The notes under the pieces are model-generated. The model did not search any database. It was given only the letters and a program-made list of their open reading frames with translations, and had not been told where the DNA came from. Below, one piece after another: positions 32,972 to 42,716 of a DNA stretch of 64,000 nucleotides (positions within the stretch are counted from its first letter, which is position 1; each line of letters begins with the position of its first letter). The position numbers and the translations under genes are program-made. The stretch is from Lutibacter litoralis (GTDB lineage: Bacteria > Bacteroidota > Bacteroidia > Flavobacteriales > Flavobacteriaceae), in assembly GCF_014646675.1 (NCBI RefSeq), contig NZ_BMNS01000007.1:1-64000 (forward strand), given 5' to 3'.

Positions 32972-34765
32972 TTGGAATTAGAGATTCAAATAAAAACCTT
33001 ACCAAATCAACCAGGTGTTTATCAATATTACGATAAAAACGGGACTATTTTGTATATAGGAAAGGCTAAAAACTTAAAAAAGAGAGTTGCTTCCTATTTT
33101 AATAAAAACCACGAGTACGGAAAAACGAGGGTTTTAGTAAAAAAAATAGCTACCATTAAACACATTGTTGTTAATACGGAAACGGATGCTTTATTGTTAG
33201 AAAATAACTTAATAAAAAAGTACCAGCCTAAATACAATGTGATGCTAAAGGATGATAAAACATATCCTTGGATTTGCATTAAAAAAGAACGATTTCCACG
33301 TGTGTTTTTAACAAGAAATGTTATAAAAGATGGTTCGGAATATTTTGGCCCGTATACTTCCGTAAGAACTGCAAAAGCATTATTAGATTTAATTAAAGAA
33401 TTGTATCAATTACGCTCTTGTAATTACGATTTAAGTAGAAAAAATATAGCTGAATTAAAATATAAAGTGTGTTTAGATTTTCATATTGGAAATTGTAAAG
33501 GCCCTTGTGAAGGTTTACAAACTCAAGAAAGTTATAATACCAATATTGTAGCAATTAGAAATATAATTAAAGGAAACTTTAAAGAATCTATCAAATCTTT
33601 TCATCAATTAATGATTGATTTTGCAGATAAAATGGAATTTGAAGAGGCTCAAAAAATTAAAGAAAAGATTGACTTATTAGCCAATTATCAGTCAAAATCA
33701 ACCGTTGTTAATCCTTCCATTACAAATGTAGATGTTTTTTCAATTGTTTCGGATGAGAGTTATAGTTATGTGAATTTCTTTAAAATATCAAATGGCTCAA
33801 TTATTCAATCGCACACCATAGAAATTAAAAAGAAGTTGAACGAAACAGATAAAGAGTTATTAGAGCTCGCAATTGTTGAAATTCGTCAACGTTTTAATTC
33901 GCAATCTAAAGAAATTTATGTGCCTTTTATAGTTGATTTAGGTGAAGATTTAAAAGTTACCGTCCCTGTTTTAGGAGATAAAAAACGCATTGTAGATTTA
34001 AGTATTAGAAATGCAAAATATTTTAGACAAGAGCAGTTTAAACAGATAAAAATTGTAGATCCAGATCGACATGTAAAAAGGTTAATGTCGCAAATGAAAA
34101 AAGACTTACGCTTAAGTGCCGAACCAAGGCATATAGAATGTTTTGATAATTCAAATATACAAGGAACAAACCCGGTTGCTGCTTGTGTAGTTTTTAGAAA
34201 TGGAAAACCTAGTAAAAAAGAATATCGCAATTTTAATATTAAAACTGTTGAAGGCCCAGATGATTTTGCCTCTATGGAAGAAGTAGTTTTTAGAAGATAT
34301 AAACGATTATTAGAAGAAGGGCAGAGTTTGCCACAATTAATTGTAATAGATGGTGGAAAAGGACAATTATCATCATCTTTAAAAAGTTTAGATATTTTAG
34401 GGCTAAGAAATAAAATTGCAATTATAGGAATTGCAAAAAGACTCGAAGAAATTTATTATCCAGAAGATCCAGTACCGTTATATTTGGATAAAAAATCTGA
34501 AACGCTAAAGATAATACAACAATTACGGAACGAAGCACATAGGTTTGGCATAACGCACCATAGAAATAAAAGAAGTAAAAAAGCGTTAGACAATGAATTA
34601 GCGCAAATTTCTGGTATTGGAAAACAAACTGTTGTATCTTTATTAAAGCATTTTAAGTTTGTAAAAAGAGTTCGTTTGGCTTCAATTGAAGAGTTAGAAA
34701 AAATAGTTGGAAAAGCACGGGCAATAAAAATAATTAATTACTATAAAAATTTAAAAACAAAGTGA
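32972..34765 (+). CDS. uvrC: UvrABC excinuclease subunit C
   Basis: 597 residues. The start is TTG: the frame has a stop at 32957 and no ATG before the conserved LPNQPGVYQYYDKNGTILYIGKAKNLKKRV GIY-YIG core. A UVR motif follows (EFEEAQKIKEKIDLL), then the RNase H-like nuclease half (HIECFDNSNIQGTNPVA) and a C-terminal helix-hairpin-helix (LAQISGIGKQTVVSLLKHF). It makes both incisions in nucleotide excision repair. The stop overlaps the next GTG start by 4 nt. Confidence 0.97.
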   Translation: MELEIQIKTLPNQPGVYQYYDKNGTILYIGKAKNLKKRVASYFNKNHEYGKTRVLVKKIATIKHIVVNTETDALLLENNLIKKYQPKYNVMLKDDKTYPWICIKKERFPRVFLTRNVIKDGSEYFGPYTSVRTAKALLDLIKELYQLRSCNYDLSRKNIAELKYKVCLDFHIGNCKGPCEGLQTQESYNTNIVAIRNIIKGNFKESIKSFHQLMIDFADKMEFEEAQKIKEKIDLLANYQSKSTVVNPSITNVDVFSIVSDESYSYVNFFKISNGSIIQSHTIEIKKKLNETDKELLELAIVEIRQRFNSQSKEIYVPFIVDLGEDLKVTVPVLGDKKRIVDLSIRNAKYFRQEQFKQIKIVDPDRHVKRLMSQMKKDLRLSAEPRHIECFDNSNIQGTNPVAACVVFRNGKPSKKEYRNFNIKTVEGPDDFASMEEVVFRRYKRLLEEGQSLPQLIVIDGGKGQLSSSLKSLDILGLRNKIAIIGIAKRLEEIYYPEDPVPLYLDKKSETLKIIQQLRNEAHRFGITHHRNKRSKKALDNELAQISGIGKQTVVSLLKHFKFVKRVRLASIEELEKIVGKARAIKIINYYKNLKTK

Positions 34766-37005
34766 AAAGAACTTTAATTTTTGTTTTTTTTCTTACATTT
34801 TTGGTAAGTTTTTCCCAAGAAAAACCTAATAATCAAGATGTTAAAGTGGGTCTTGTTTTAAGTGGTGGTGGAGCAAAAGGCTTCGCGCATGTATCCGTTT
34901 TAAAAGTTTTAGAAGAAGCCGGAGTTCGAGTAGATTATATTGGAGGCACAAGTATGGGGGCAATTATTGGTGCGCTCTATGCTTCAGGATATACTGCAAA
35001 TCAATTGGATTCAATATTAAAAGTAATAGATTTTGATATTATTCTAACGGATCAAATGCCACGAAAATCAAAACCATTTTATGAAAAAGAAATTGGAGAA
35101 AAATATGCACTTTCATTACCAGTTAAAAATAAAAGAGTTGGGATTCCCAGGGCTTTGTCTGAAGGACAAAGTGTACTAAATTTACTTACTAAATTAACAC
35201 AACATGTTAATAATATTAACGATTTTAATAAACTACCAATTCCATTTGTTTGTATTGCAACAAATTTAGAAACAGGAAAACAAGAAGTATTAAATTCAGG
35301 TTTTTTACCCGAAGCGGTTAAGGCAAGTGGCTCATTCCCAACATTATTAGCTCCTGTAGAAAGTGATGGAAAAATACTTACAGATGGAGGGATTGTAAAT
35401 AATTTTCCTGTTGATGAAGTTATAAGTATGGGTGCTGATGTTATAATTGGTGTAGATATTCAAAGTGGGTTAGATAAAAAAGATAATTTGAACTCGGCTG
35501 TAGCAATAATAAACCAAATAGTTGGTTTTCAGATGTATAAAACATTAAATTATAAATATAGCAAGGTTGATGTTCTTATAAAACCAGATGTGACTAATTA
35601 TAACGTTATTTCTTTTGATAAGATTAATGAAATTATGAAAGCAGGTGATGTTGCTGCTAGAGAACAAATTGTCAATCTTAAGGCCATAGCAAAACAACAA
35701 ACCACCAAAGAAACTGCTAAAATAGATACAAAACAGTTACAATACGATATTAGTGATATTAGGATTCAGGGGAATTTAAATTATACAAGAGCATATATTC
35801 TTGGTAAATTAAATCTAAAAAAGCAAGATAAAACAGATTATAATAAATTAATTCAAAGTATAAATAACCTTTATGCTACTGGCAATTTTGAAAATATTCA
35901 ATATAAAATTTTAGATGATACCGAAAATGAAGAAGGTAGTATTTTAAGCTTAAAAGTTAAAGAGCATAGAATTTCTAATTATTTGCAACTTGGGGCACAT
36001 TTTGATGACTTATACAAAACAGGTATTATTATCAATTCAACCGCAAAACACCTTTTAAATAAGAACGATATAATTTCCGCTGACATAATTTTAGGTGATA
36101 ATATTCGATATAATTTCGATTATTTTATTGATAATGGGTTTTATACTAGTTTTGGTGTAAAATCGAGGTACAATAGTTTTAATGCAAATATAAATTTTGA
36201 GCTAACGAATTCAAATATTGAAGAGTCTAATGTTAATGAAATAAATTTAGTGTATGAAGATTTTACAAACCAAATATATTTTCAAACCGTTTTTAATAGA
36301 GAGTTCGCTTTGGGAATTGGTGGAGAACACAAACATTTAAAAGCATTTACAGAAACAATATCATCACTTAATTCTAATATAACTGCAAATAGAGAAAAAA
36401 GGTTGTATTTTGATAATTCACATTACTTAAATCTAATTGCATATTTAAAAATTGATACCTATGACAAAAAGTATTTTCAAAAGCATGGAGTGTTTTTAGA
36501 TACAGGTTTTAGATGGTTTTTAAGTTCTAGTGATTACGGTAATAACTTTAATTCCTTCTCTCAATTAAAAGGAAAGTTTGGTTTTGCGCATACTTTTTTC
36601 AATAAATTAACAACACATTTTATTTCAGAAGCTGGTTTTACAATTGGTGATAATAATAATAGAGCCTTAGATTATAATGTTGGTGGGTATGGCGAAAACT
36701 TTATAAATTCATTTATACCATTTTACGGATATGATCTAGCAGAATTAACAGCTGATGCTTTTTTAAAATCTGGTTTAACGTTAAGGTATGAGTTTTTGCC
36801 TAAAAATTATTTTTCCGCAACAGCTAATTATTCGAGAGTAGAGCCCGATTTATTTAATGAAGGAAGGGTTTTTGAAAACACCAAATCTGGTTATATGGTA
36901 GGTTATGGAATAGACACTTTTTTAGGACCTATTGAAATAAATTATTCTTGGTCTCCAGATCATTCTAAAAAGTATTGGCATTTTAATGTTGGGTATTGGT
37001 TTTAA
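34762..37005 (+). CDS. Patatin-like phospholipase with surface-antigen barrel (PlpD/RssA type)
   Basis: 747 residues, GTG start overlapping uvrC. A signal peptide (residues 1-18) is followed by the patatin domain: oxyanion motif GGGAKG, Ser of GTSMG, and Asp in DGGIVNNF. Next comes a POTRA-like region (about 330-410) and a C-terminal beta-barrel of the surface-antigen family, ending YWHFNVGYWF with the terminal aromatic of outer-membrane proteins. This matches PlpD-like secreted lipases (type Vd autotransporters): lipase domain delivered to, or exposed at, the outer membrane. Confidence 0.9.
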   Translation: MKRTLIFVFFLTFLVSFSQEKPNNQDVKVGLVLSGGGAKGFAHVSVLKVLEEAGVRVDYIGGTSMGAIIGALYASGYTANQLDSILKVIDFDIILTDQMPRKSKPFYEKEIGEKYALSLPVKNKRVGIPRALSEGQSVLNLLTKLTQHVNNINDFNKLPIPFVCIATNLETGKQEVLNSGFLPEAVKASGSFPTLLAPVESDGKILTDGGIVNNFPVDEVISMGADVIIGVDIQSGLDKKDNLNSAVAIINQIVGFQMYKTLNYKYSKVDVLIKPDVTNYNVISFDKINEIMKAGDVAAREQIVNLKAIAKQQTTKETAKIDTKQLQYDISDIRIQGNLNYTRAYILGKLNLKKQDKTDYNKLIQSINNLYATGNFENIQYKILDDTENEEGSILSLKVKEHRISNYLQLGAHFDDLYKTGIIINSTAKHLLNKNDIISADIILGDNIRYNFDYFIDNGFYTSFGVKSRYNSFNANINFELTNSNIEESNVNEINLVYEDFTNQIYFQTVFNREFALGIGGEHKHLKAFTETISSLNSNITANREKRLYFDNSHYLNLIAYLKIDTYDKKYFQKHGVFLDTGFRWFLSSSDYGNNFNSFSQLKGKFGFAHTFFNKLTTHFISEAGFTIGDNNNRALDYNVGGYGENFINSFIPFYGYDLAELTADAFLKSGLTLRYEFLPKNYFSATANYSRVEPDLFNEGRVFENTKSGYMVGYGIDTFLGPIEINYSWSPDHSKKYWHFNVGYWF

Positions 37006-37034
37006 AAAAAGCCCTACAATTAAGCAGGACTTTT
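37004..37034. terminator. Bidirectional terminator between patatin gene and rng
   Basis: Stem AAAAGTCCTGC / GTAGGGCTTTT (read on the reverse strand, with G-T pairs) followed by T runs on both sides. Confidence 0.6.
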
Positions 37035-37051
37035 ATAAGATATTGTATGCA

Positions 37052-38602
37052 TTATTCAATTAATTCACCACTGTTATTGGTAAATTCAAAATTTAAATAT
37101 TGATAAGCATCTCTTGGTAAAATTTTAATCCACTTTTTGTGTTTTGCAAGCCATCTGTGTTGTATAGATGGGATACCTTTTTTTAAATAGGCAGCAATAA
37201 AAGGATGTACATTTAGTACAAGCTTTTTATGATCTTTTAATGTAATTAATTTTTCTAATTCAGCCTCAATTTTGTCTATTAGAACAATTGGTGCCTCAAC
37301 CTCTCCTAAACCACTCGGATTAGGTTCTTGAGTTTTAATTACTAATTCAGGTCGTACTCTTTGTCTTGTAATTTGAACTAAACCAAATTTACTTGGAGGT
37401 AATATTTTATGTTTTGTTCTATCAAATGCCATTTCATTTCTTAAATGATCATAGAGTTTTTGTCTATGTTCTGCTGTGTGCATATCAATAAAATCTACAA
37501 CAATAATTCCTCCCATATCACGCAATTGTAATTGTCTAGCAATTTCAGAAGCAGCAATTAAGTTAACTTCTAATGCAGTATCTGCTTGAGACATTGCTTT
37601 ATTAGATCTATTACCGCTATTTACATCAATTACATGAAGTGCTTCGGTGTGTTCAATAACTAAATAAGCTCCTTTACTCATTGAAACTGTACGCCCAAAA
37701 GATGTTTTAATTTGACGTTCGATTCCAAATTTTTCAAAAATTGGATGTTTCGAATTGTATAAGGATACAATAGACTCTTTTTCAGGTGCAATTTCTTGTA
37801 GATATTCTTTGGTTTCTAAATACATTGTTTCATCATTTGTTACAATACTTGTAAAAGAATCATTAAAAATATCTCTTAAAATTGAAGAGGCTCTATTTAA
37901 CTCACTTAATACTTTTATAGGTGTTTGTGGTCCTCTAGTATTTCTAATTTTTTTACACATTACCACCCATCTTTCTAAAGAGTTTTGTAAATCTTTATCT
38001 AAATCTGCTACTTTTTTATCTTCGGCAACAGTTCTAATAATAACTCCAAAACCTTTAGGTTTAATGCTTTTAATTAGTCTTTTTAATCGTTCTTTTTCTT
38101 CTGGGTTCTGTATTTTTTGTGATACGGAAACTCTGTCTGAAAAAGGAACTAAAACCAAATACCTACCTGCTATTGAAATTTCAGAACTCATTCTGGGTCC
38201 TTTTGTAGATATAGGTTCTTTAACTATTTGAACTAATAAGTTTTGACCTGTTTTTAATACATCAGCTATAGATCCATTTTTATCAATGTCTTTTTCTAGC
38301 TGAAAGTTTTTTAAAGTGTAATCTTTAATTTTACCTGTGCTTATACCTTTTATAAATTTATTTAATGATTTTAACTGTGCACCTAAATCGTGATAATGTA
38401 AAAAACCGTCTTTTTCGAAGCCTACGTTCACAAACGAAGCGTTCAAGCCAGACAATACTTTACCAATTTTTGCTAAAAAAACATCTCCAACAGAAAATTT
38501 ATTTTCGTTAGATTCATTATTTAAGGCAGTTAATCTACCATCTTTTAATAAGGCAAAATCAATATCAGAGGAATTCGATCGTATAATTAATTCTGTTTTC
38601 AC
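37052..38602 (-). CDS. rng: Ribonuclease G/E family
   Basis: 516 residues. An S1-like domain is near residues 35-125 (NKFSVGDVFLAKIGKVLSGLNASFVN) and the catalytic Asp pair in VIDVNSGN and VVDFIDM. It cleaves RNA at 5'-monophosphate ends and matures 16S rRNA. After the RQRVRPE motif the CPxCxG zinc-link cysteines of the E. coli enzyme are absent (here VIKTQEPNPSGLGEVEAP), so the dimer must be held without that zinc. Confidence 0.95.
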   Translation of the reverse strand: MKTELIIRSNSSDIDFALLKDGRLTALNNESNENKFSVGDVFLAKIGKVLSGLNASFVNVGFEKDGFLHYHDLGAQLKSLNKFIKGISTGKIKDYTLKNFQLEKDIDKNGSIADVLKTGQNLLVQIVKEPISTKGPRMSSEISIAGRYLVLVPFSDRVSVSQKIQNPEEKERLKRLIKSIKPKGFGVIIRTVAEDKKVADLDKDLQNSLERWVVMCKKIRNTRGPQTPIKVLSELNRASSILRDIFNDSFTSIVTNDETMYLETKEYLQEIAPEKESIVSLYNSKHPIFEKFGIERQIKTSFGRTVSMSKGAYLVIEHTEALHVIDVNSGNRSNKAMSQADTALEVNLIAASEIARQLQLRDMGGIIVVDFIDMHTAEHRQKLYDHLRNEMAFDRTKHKILPPSKFGLVQITRQRVRPELVIKTQEPNPSGLGEVEAPIVLIDKIEAELEKLITLKDHKKLVLNVHPFIAAYLKKGIPSIQHRWLAKHKKWIKILPRDAYQYLNFEFTNNSGELIE

Positions 38603-38728
38603 TCTGAATTGTTTTTATGTTCAAATTAAAAATTTGAACGATTTATAATTAAGTTTTACAGGAATTTTTACCCAACAATAGTTACTAGTAGCAACTATCT
38701 ATTTCAATGAACTTTCTTTAAAGTCAAA

Positions 38729-38755
38729 GAAAAAGTAAGCTAAGCTTACTTTTTC
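38729..38755. terminator. Perfect hairpin overlapping the end of the 30-residue gene
   Basis: GAAAAAGTAAGCT-A-AGCTTACTTTTTC, a 13-bp perfect stem. It overlaps the stop codon (38746-38748) of the tiny reverse gene and is preceded on the reverse strand by A-rich coding sequence. It can act as terminator for that gene. Confidence 0.55.
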
Positions 38756-38838
38756 TTTTTGTGTCTATTAGCTCTTGCTCTTTTTTTACGTTTATGAGTA
38801 GAGATTTTAGCTCTTTTTCTTTTTTTACCACTTGGCAT
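38746..38838 (-). CDS. AURKAIP1/COX24-domain small basic protein (30 residues)
   Basis: A 30-residue, extremely basic protein starting MPSGKKRKRAKISTHKRKKR and ending RARANRHKKKK. This is the form found throughout Bacteroidota under the AURKAIP1/COX24 domain name, related to mitochondrial mS38 and mycobacterial bS22. A ribosomal small-subunit role is likely but inferred. It is just downstream of the HU gene and too small for most gene callers. Confidence 0.85.
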   Translation of the reverse strand: MPSGKKRKRAKISTHKRKKRARANRHKKKK

Positions 38839-38874
38839 AATAGAATGTTATTTAGTATTAATAAATCTTTTTAA

Positions 38875-39165
38875 TTAGTTAACTTTAACCTTGCTTTTTA
38901 CACCTTCTACAAAAACTTTTGCAGGTTTAAAAGCTGGTATGTTGTGTGCTGGTATTTTAATTGTAGTATTTTTAGAAATGTTTCTTCCAGTTTTTTCAGC
39001 TCTTGTTTTAATTATAAAACTACCAAATCCTCTTAAGTAAACATTATCTCCTTTTTCTAAGGAAGTTTTCACCTCGTCCATAAACGCTTCTACAGTTGCT
39101 AAAACATCTGTTTTTTCTATTCCAGATTTATCTGAAATATTTGATACGATTTCTGCTTTCGTCAT
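38875..39165 (-). CDS. HU-family DNA-binding protein
   Basis: 96 residues with the bacterial histone-like fold (MTKAEIVSNISDKSGIEKTDV, then GFGSFIIKTRAEKTGRNISKNTTIKIPAHNIPAFKPAK). The beta-arm Pro is replaced by a basic loop. It bends and packs DNA as a dimer. It sits 36 nt before the AURKAIP1/COX24-type gene and is likely co-transcribed. Confidence 0.96.
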   Translation of the reverse strand: MTKAEIVSNISDKSGIEKTDVLATVEAFMDEVKTSLEKGDNVYLRGFGSFIIKTRAEKTGRNISKNTTIKIPAHNIPAFKPAKVFVEGVKSKVKVN

Positions 39166-39298
39166 TTTTAAATATATTTATATATGTTATTATAAAATTA
39201 AGACGGCAAATATAGGATATAATAATCAAAATCAAAAAGTTAATTCATTAAAATTTAATCAATTAAAACATGTAATATTGCATTTCTTAAATAAAGTG

Positions 39299-40339
39299 AT
39301 GAAATTTTCTAACCAATTAACAGTCTGGTATTTACATAATAAAAGAGATTTGCCCTGGCGAGCAACTAAAAATCCATATTATATTTGGTTGTCAGAAATT
39401 ATTTTGCAACAAACTAGAGTAGACCAAGGAATGGCTTATTATTTTAAGTTTGTGGAGCAATTTCCAAGTATTTTTGATTTGGCTGCCGCTTCAGAAGAAA
39501 CAGTTTTAAAATTGTGGCAAGGGTTGGGGTATTATTCTAGAGCTAGAAACTTGCACTTTTCAGCAAAATATGTGGTTAATGAGTTGCAAGGTGAATTCCC
39601 TTCAAAATATAAAGAACTTTTAAATTTAAAAGGTGTTGGAGATTATACAGCTTCTGCAATTGCGTCTATTTGTTTTAATGAACCTACAGCTGTTGTTGAT
39701 GGAAATGTATATAGAGTTTTGTCGCGTTATTTCGGAATTGATACACCTATTAATTCATCAAATGGAATTAAAGAGTTTAAACAGTTAGCGCAAGCACTTA
39801 TTAATACTAAAATTCCTGGAACACATAACCAAGCTGTTATGGAATTTGGAGCAACAGTTTGCAAGCCGCAAAACGCAGATTGCAATAACTGTCCGTTAAA
39901 TAATAGTTGTGTTGCTTTATCTAAAAGCATAATAAAAACATTACCTGTAAAAGAAAAAAAGCTTAAAATACGAAAGCGATACTTTAATTATTTGGTAATA
40001 AAAACTAAAAATAAAACAACGCAACTTGTAAAAAGAGAAAAAGGAATTTGGTTAAATATGTACCAATTCCCCTTGGTTGAAACCGATAAACCAATAAATC
40101 AACAAGAATTAATTGAGCACAGTACTTTTAATGAATTAGTTGATTTTAATACTGTAACAATTAAACTACATACCAAAAGTGTAAAACCACATAAATTATC
40201 TCATCAACATATTTATACAAAGTTTTGGATAATAGAAACACCTAATTCATTAAAATTTAGACATTCATGGAGCGATATTAAAAAATATCCTGTTCCAGTT
40301 TTAATAGATAATTTTTTAAATGAGTTTAATTACAACTAA
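39299..40339 (+). CDS. mutY: A/G-specific adenine glycosylase
   Basis: 346 residues from ATG at 39299. A TTG 7 codons upstream sits in the -7 element TAATATTG (39273-39280), so it is rejected. Helix-hairpin-helix GVGDYTASAIAS, catalytic Asp in VVDGNVYRVLSR, Glu in ILQQTRVDQ, [4Fe-4S] ligands in CKPQNADCNNCPLNNSC, and a C-terminal NUDIX-like domain. It removes A opposite 8-oxo-G. It leads the mutY-ssb-gldE-gldD-ctaA group. Confidence 0.96.
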   Translation: MKFSNQLTVWYLHNKRDLPWRATKNPYYIWLSEIILQQTRVDQGMAYYFKFVEQFPSIFDLAAASEETVLKLWQGLGYYSRARNLHFSAKYVVNELQGEFPSKYKELLNLKGVGDYTASAIASICFNEPTAVVDGNVYRVLSRYFGIDTPINSSNGIKEFKQLAQALINTKIPGTHNQAVMEFGATVCKPQNADCNNCPLNNSCVALSKSIIKTLPVKEKKLKIRKRYFNYLVIKTKNKTTQLVKREKGIWLNMYQFPLVETDKPINQQELIEHSTFNELVDFNTVTIKLHTKSVKPHKLSHQHIYTKFWIIETPNSLKFRHSWSDIKKYPVPVLIDNFLNEFNYN

Positions 40340-40379
40340 AATTTTTAGTACTTTTGATTAATCAATAATACATAAAAAA

Positions 40380-40817
40380 ATGGCTGGAACAATAAACAAA
40401 GTAATTCTTATTGGACATTTAGGAGACAACGTTAAAATGCACTATTTTGAAGGTGGAAATTCAATAGGTCGTTTTCCTTTAGCCACTAATGAAACCTATA
40501 CCAATAAACAAACAGGTGATAAAGTAACAACAACAGAATGGCATAATATTGTTGTTAGAAATAAATTAGCCGAAATTTGCGAAAAATATTTAACTACTGG
40601 AGACAAAGTTTACTGCGAGGGTAGAATAAAAACACGTCAATGGGAAGGTGAAGATGGCTCTAAAAGATATACTACAGAAATTCACGTTGCAGATATGACT
40701 TTTTTGTCTACCAAAAAGGAGTTGAATTCTCCACAATCAAGTGTTGAAAACAAACAGGTTGAAACTCCAAAAAATGAGACTTCTACCAATGAAGTTGAAG
40801 ATGATTTACCATTCTAA
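40380..40817 (+). CDS. ssb: Single-stranded DNA-binding protein
   Basis: 145 residues: an OB fold in the first 110 (NKVILIGHLGDNVKMHYFEGG, then TEWHNIVVRNKLAEICEKYL), a flexible Glu/Asn/Pro-rich tail, and the conserved acidic tip ending DDLPF that docks partner proteins. Confidence 0.97.
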   Translation: MAGTINKVILIGHLGDNVKMHYFEGGNSIGRFPLATNETYTNKQTGDKVTTTEWHNIVVRNKLAEICEKYLTTGDKVYCEGRIKTRQWEGEDGSKRYTTEIHVADMTFLSTKKELNSPQSSVENKQVETPKNETSTNEVEDDLPF

Positions 40818-40838
40818 GTTTAATTTAATAAAAAATAA

Positions 40839-42155
40839 TTGGATCCTGAACCCACATTTTTAATCACTAATTTTATCGAAAGCTTAAATATTTTGCTACT
40901 TATTAGTTTTGCAGTGTTATTTTTATTGTTGATTCTTTCAGCTTTAATTTCTGGTGCAGAAGTTGCTTTTTTTTCACTTTCTAAAGCTACACTATCAGAT
41001 GTGTTAGAATCGGACTCTGACAAACAAAAAGCAGTTGTTGACTTGTTAAAAGATCCGCAAAAACTTTTGGCTACTATATTAATTTCAAACAATTTTATTA
41101 ATATTTTAGTGGTATTGATTTTTGCCTATATAGGTGAAATTATTTTTAGTGATATTGCATCAGATTTGCTAAAATTTTTAATTGAAGTTGTATTAGTTAC
41201 TTTTTTAATTTTACTTTTTGGTGAAGTTTTGCCAAAGGTTTATGCAACCAGAAATTCATTAAAATTTGCAACTTTTATGGCGGTTCCATTAAAAGTTTTA
41301 AATTCACTTTTATCAGTTGTTAGTCTGCCTTTAATGAGCATAACTAATAGTATTGAAAATAAATTGGGGAAGAAAAAATCTAGCCTATCTGTAGAAAAAT
41401 TATCTCAAGCGTTAGAATTAACTTCAAATGAAGCCACAACCAAAGACGAGCAAAAAATTTTACAGGGAATTGTTAATTTTGGGAATACTGAAACAGGTCA
41501 AATAATGACTCCTAGAATTGATGTTTTTGCACTTTCTAGTAGCGAACCTTACGATGTTATTATAGATAAAATTGTAACAAAAGGGTTTTCTAGAAATCCG
41601 GTCTATAATGAAAATACCGACAATATAATAGGTGTTTTATATGCCAAAGATTTACTACCTCATTTAAATAAAAAAGATTTTAAATGGCAAGATGTTATAA
41701 GAGAGCCTTATTTTGTTCCAGAAAATAAAAAACTTGACGACCTGTTAAAAGAATTTCAAGAAAAGAAAAATCATTTAGCAATTGTAGTGGATGAGTACGG
41801 CGGAACAAGTGGTGTAATTTCTCTTGAAGATGTTATTGAAGAAATTGTGGGCGATATTAATGATGAATTTGATGACGACGATATTTCTTATTCTAAATTA
41901 GATGCAAATAACTATGTGTTTGATGGTAAAACCAATTTAAAAGATTTCTATAAAATACTAGAAATTGAAGACACAGAAATATTTGATAAAAATAAAGGCG
42001 AATCTGAAACAATTGCTGGGTTTATATTAGAAATTTGTGGAAAATTTCCTAAAAAGAATGAAATAATAAAGTTCGGTTCTTATACGTTTAAAATTGAGTC
42101 TATGGATAAAAAAAGAATCAAACAAATAAAAGTTACCATTAATAGAAACAAATAG
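40839..42155 (+). CDS. gldE: Gliding motility protein GldE (CNNM/CorC-like)
   Basis: 438 residues, TTG start (family-like N-terminus MDPEPTFLI). A DUF21/CNNM transmembrane region (about 15-200) is followed by paired CBS domains (TPRIDVFALSSSEP, then KNHLAIVVDEYGGTSGVISLEDVIEEIVGDI) and a CorC_HlyC domain. GldE is needed with GldD for gliding in Flavobacterium and sits upstream of gldD here as in that genus. A metal-ion or regulatory role is inferred. Confidence 0.92.
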   Translation: MDPEPTFLITNFIESLNILLLISFAVLFLLLILSALISGAEVAFFSLSKATLSDVLESDSDKQKAVVDLLKDPQKLLATILISNNFINILVVLIFAYIGEIIFSDIASDLLKFLIEVVLVTFLILLFGEVLPKVYATRNSLKFATFMAVPLKVLNSLLSVVSLPLMSITNSIENKLGKKKSSLSVEKLSQALELTSNEATTKDEQKILQGIVNFGNTETGQIMTPRIDVFALSSSEPYDVIIDKIVTKGFSRNPVYNENTDNIIGVLYAKDLLPHLNKKDFKWQDVIREPYFVPENKKLDDLLKEFQEKKNHLAIVVDEYGGTSGVISLEDVIEEIVGDINDEFDDDDISYSKLDANNYVFDGKTNLKDFYKILEIEDTEIFDKNKGESETIAGFILEICGKFPKKNEIIKFGSYTFKIESMDKKRIKQIKVTINRNK

Positions 42156-42161
42156 AGTAGA

Positions 42162-42716
42162 ATGAGAAATTTTATTTTAATGTTAGCAGTTATTTTAATG
42201 ATTGTTTCTTGTACAAATAATACGTTGCCAAAACCAAAACCTTTTTTAAAATTACAGTATCCAGAAATTACATATTCAAAATTTAATTCAGATTGTCCTT
42301 ATATTTTTGAATTTTCTGAAATGGCTATAATTTCTTTAAAAGAAAACTGTTGGGCAACTATTAAATATCCAAGATTAAAAGCAACAATTCATATTACGTA
42401 TAGAGAAGTTAACAATAACTTAAATGAAATTTTAAGAGAAATTGAAAAGCTAACCTACGAACATACTATAAAAGCAGATGCTATTCCAAATGCGTTGCCT
42501 TATGAAAATTTTGATAAAAATGTATTTGCTAAATTGTATAATGTTGAAGGAAATGTAGCTTCAAACATTCAATTTATGGCAACAGATAGTGTAAAAAATG
42601 TGCTTGCAGGCTCTTTATATTTTTATACAAAACCAAATTATGATTCAATTTTACCTGCTATAAAATATATAGAAAAGGATATTATTCATTTAGTTGAAAC
42701 TTTAGAATGGAAATAA
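42162..42716 (+). CDS. gldD: Gliding motility lipoprotein GldD
   Basis: 184 residues. Signal peptide with lipobox, Cys at residue 17 (IVSCTNN). The conserved body includes YPRLKATIHITYREV and ends in helices. It is required for gliding and for type IX secretion-linked motility in flavobacteria. It overlaps the next gene by 10 nt. Confidence 0.93.
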   Translation: MRNFILMLAVILMIVSCTNNTLPKPKPFLKLQYPEITYSKFNSDCPYIFEFSEMAIISLKENCWATIKYPRLKATIHITYREVNNNLNEILREIEKLTYEHTIKADAIPNALPYENFDKNVFAKLYNVEGNVASNIQFMATDSVKNVLAGSLYFYTKPNYDSILPAIKYIEKDIIHLVETLEWK

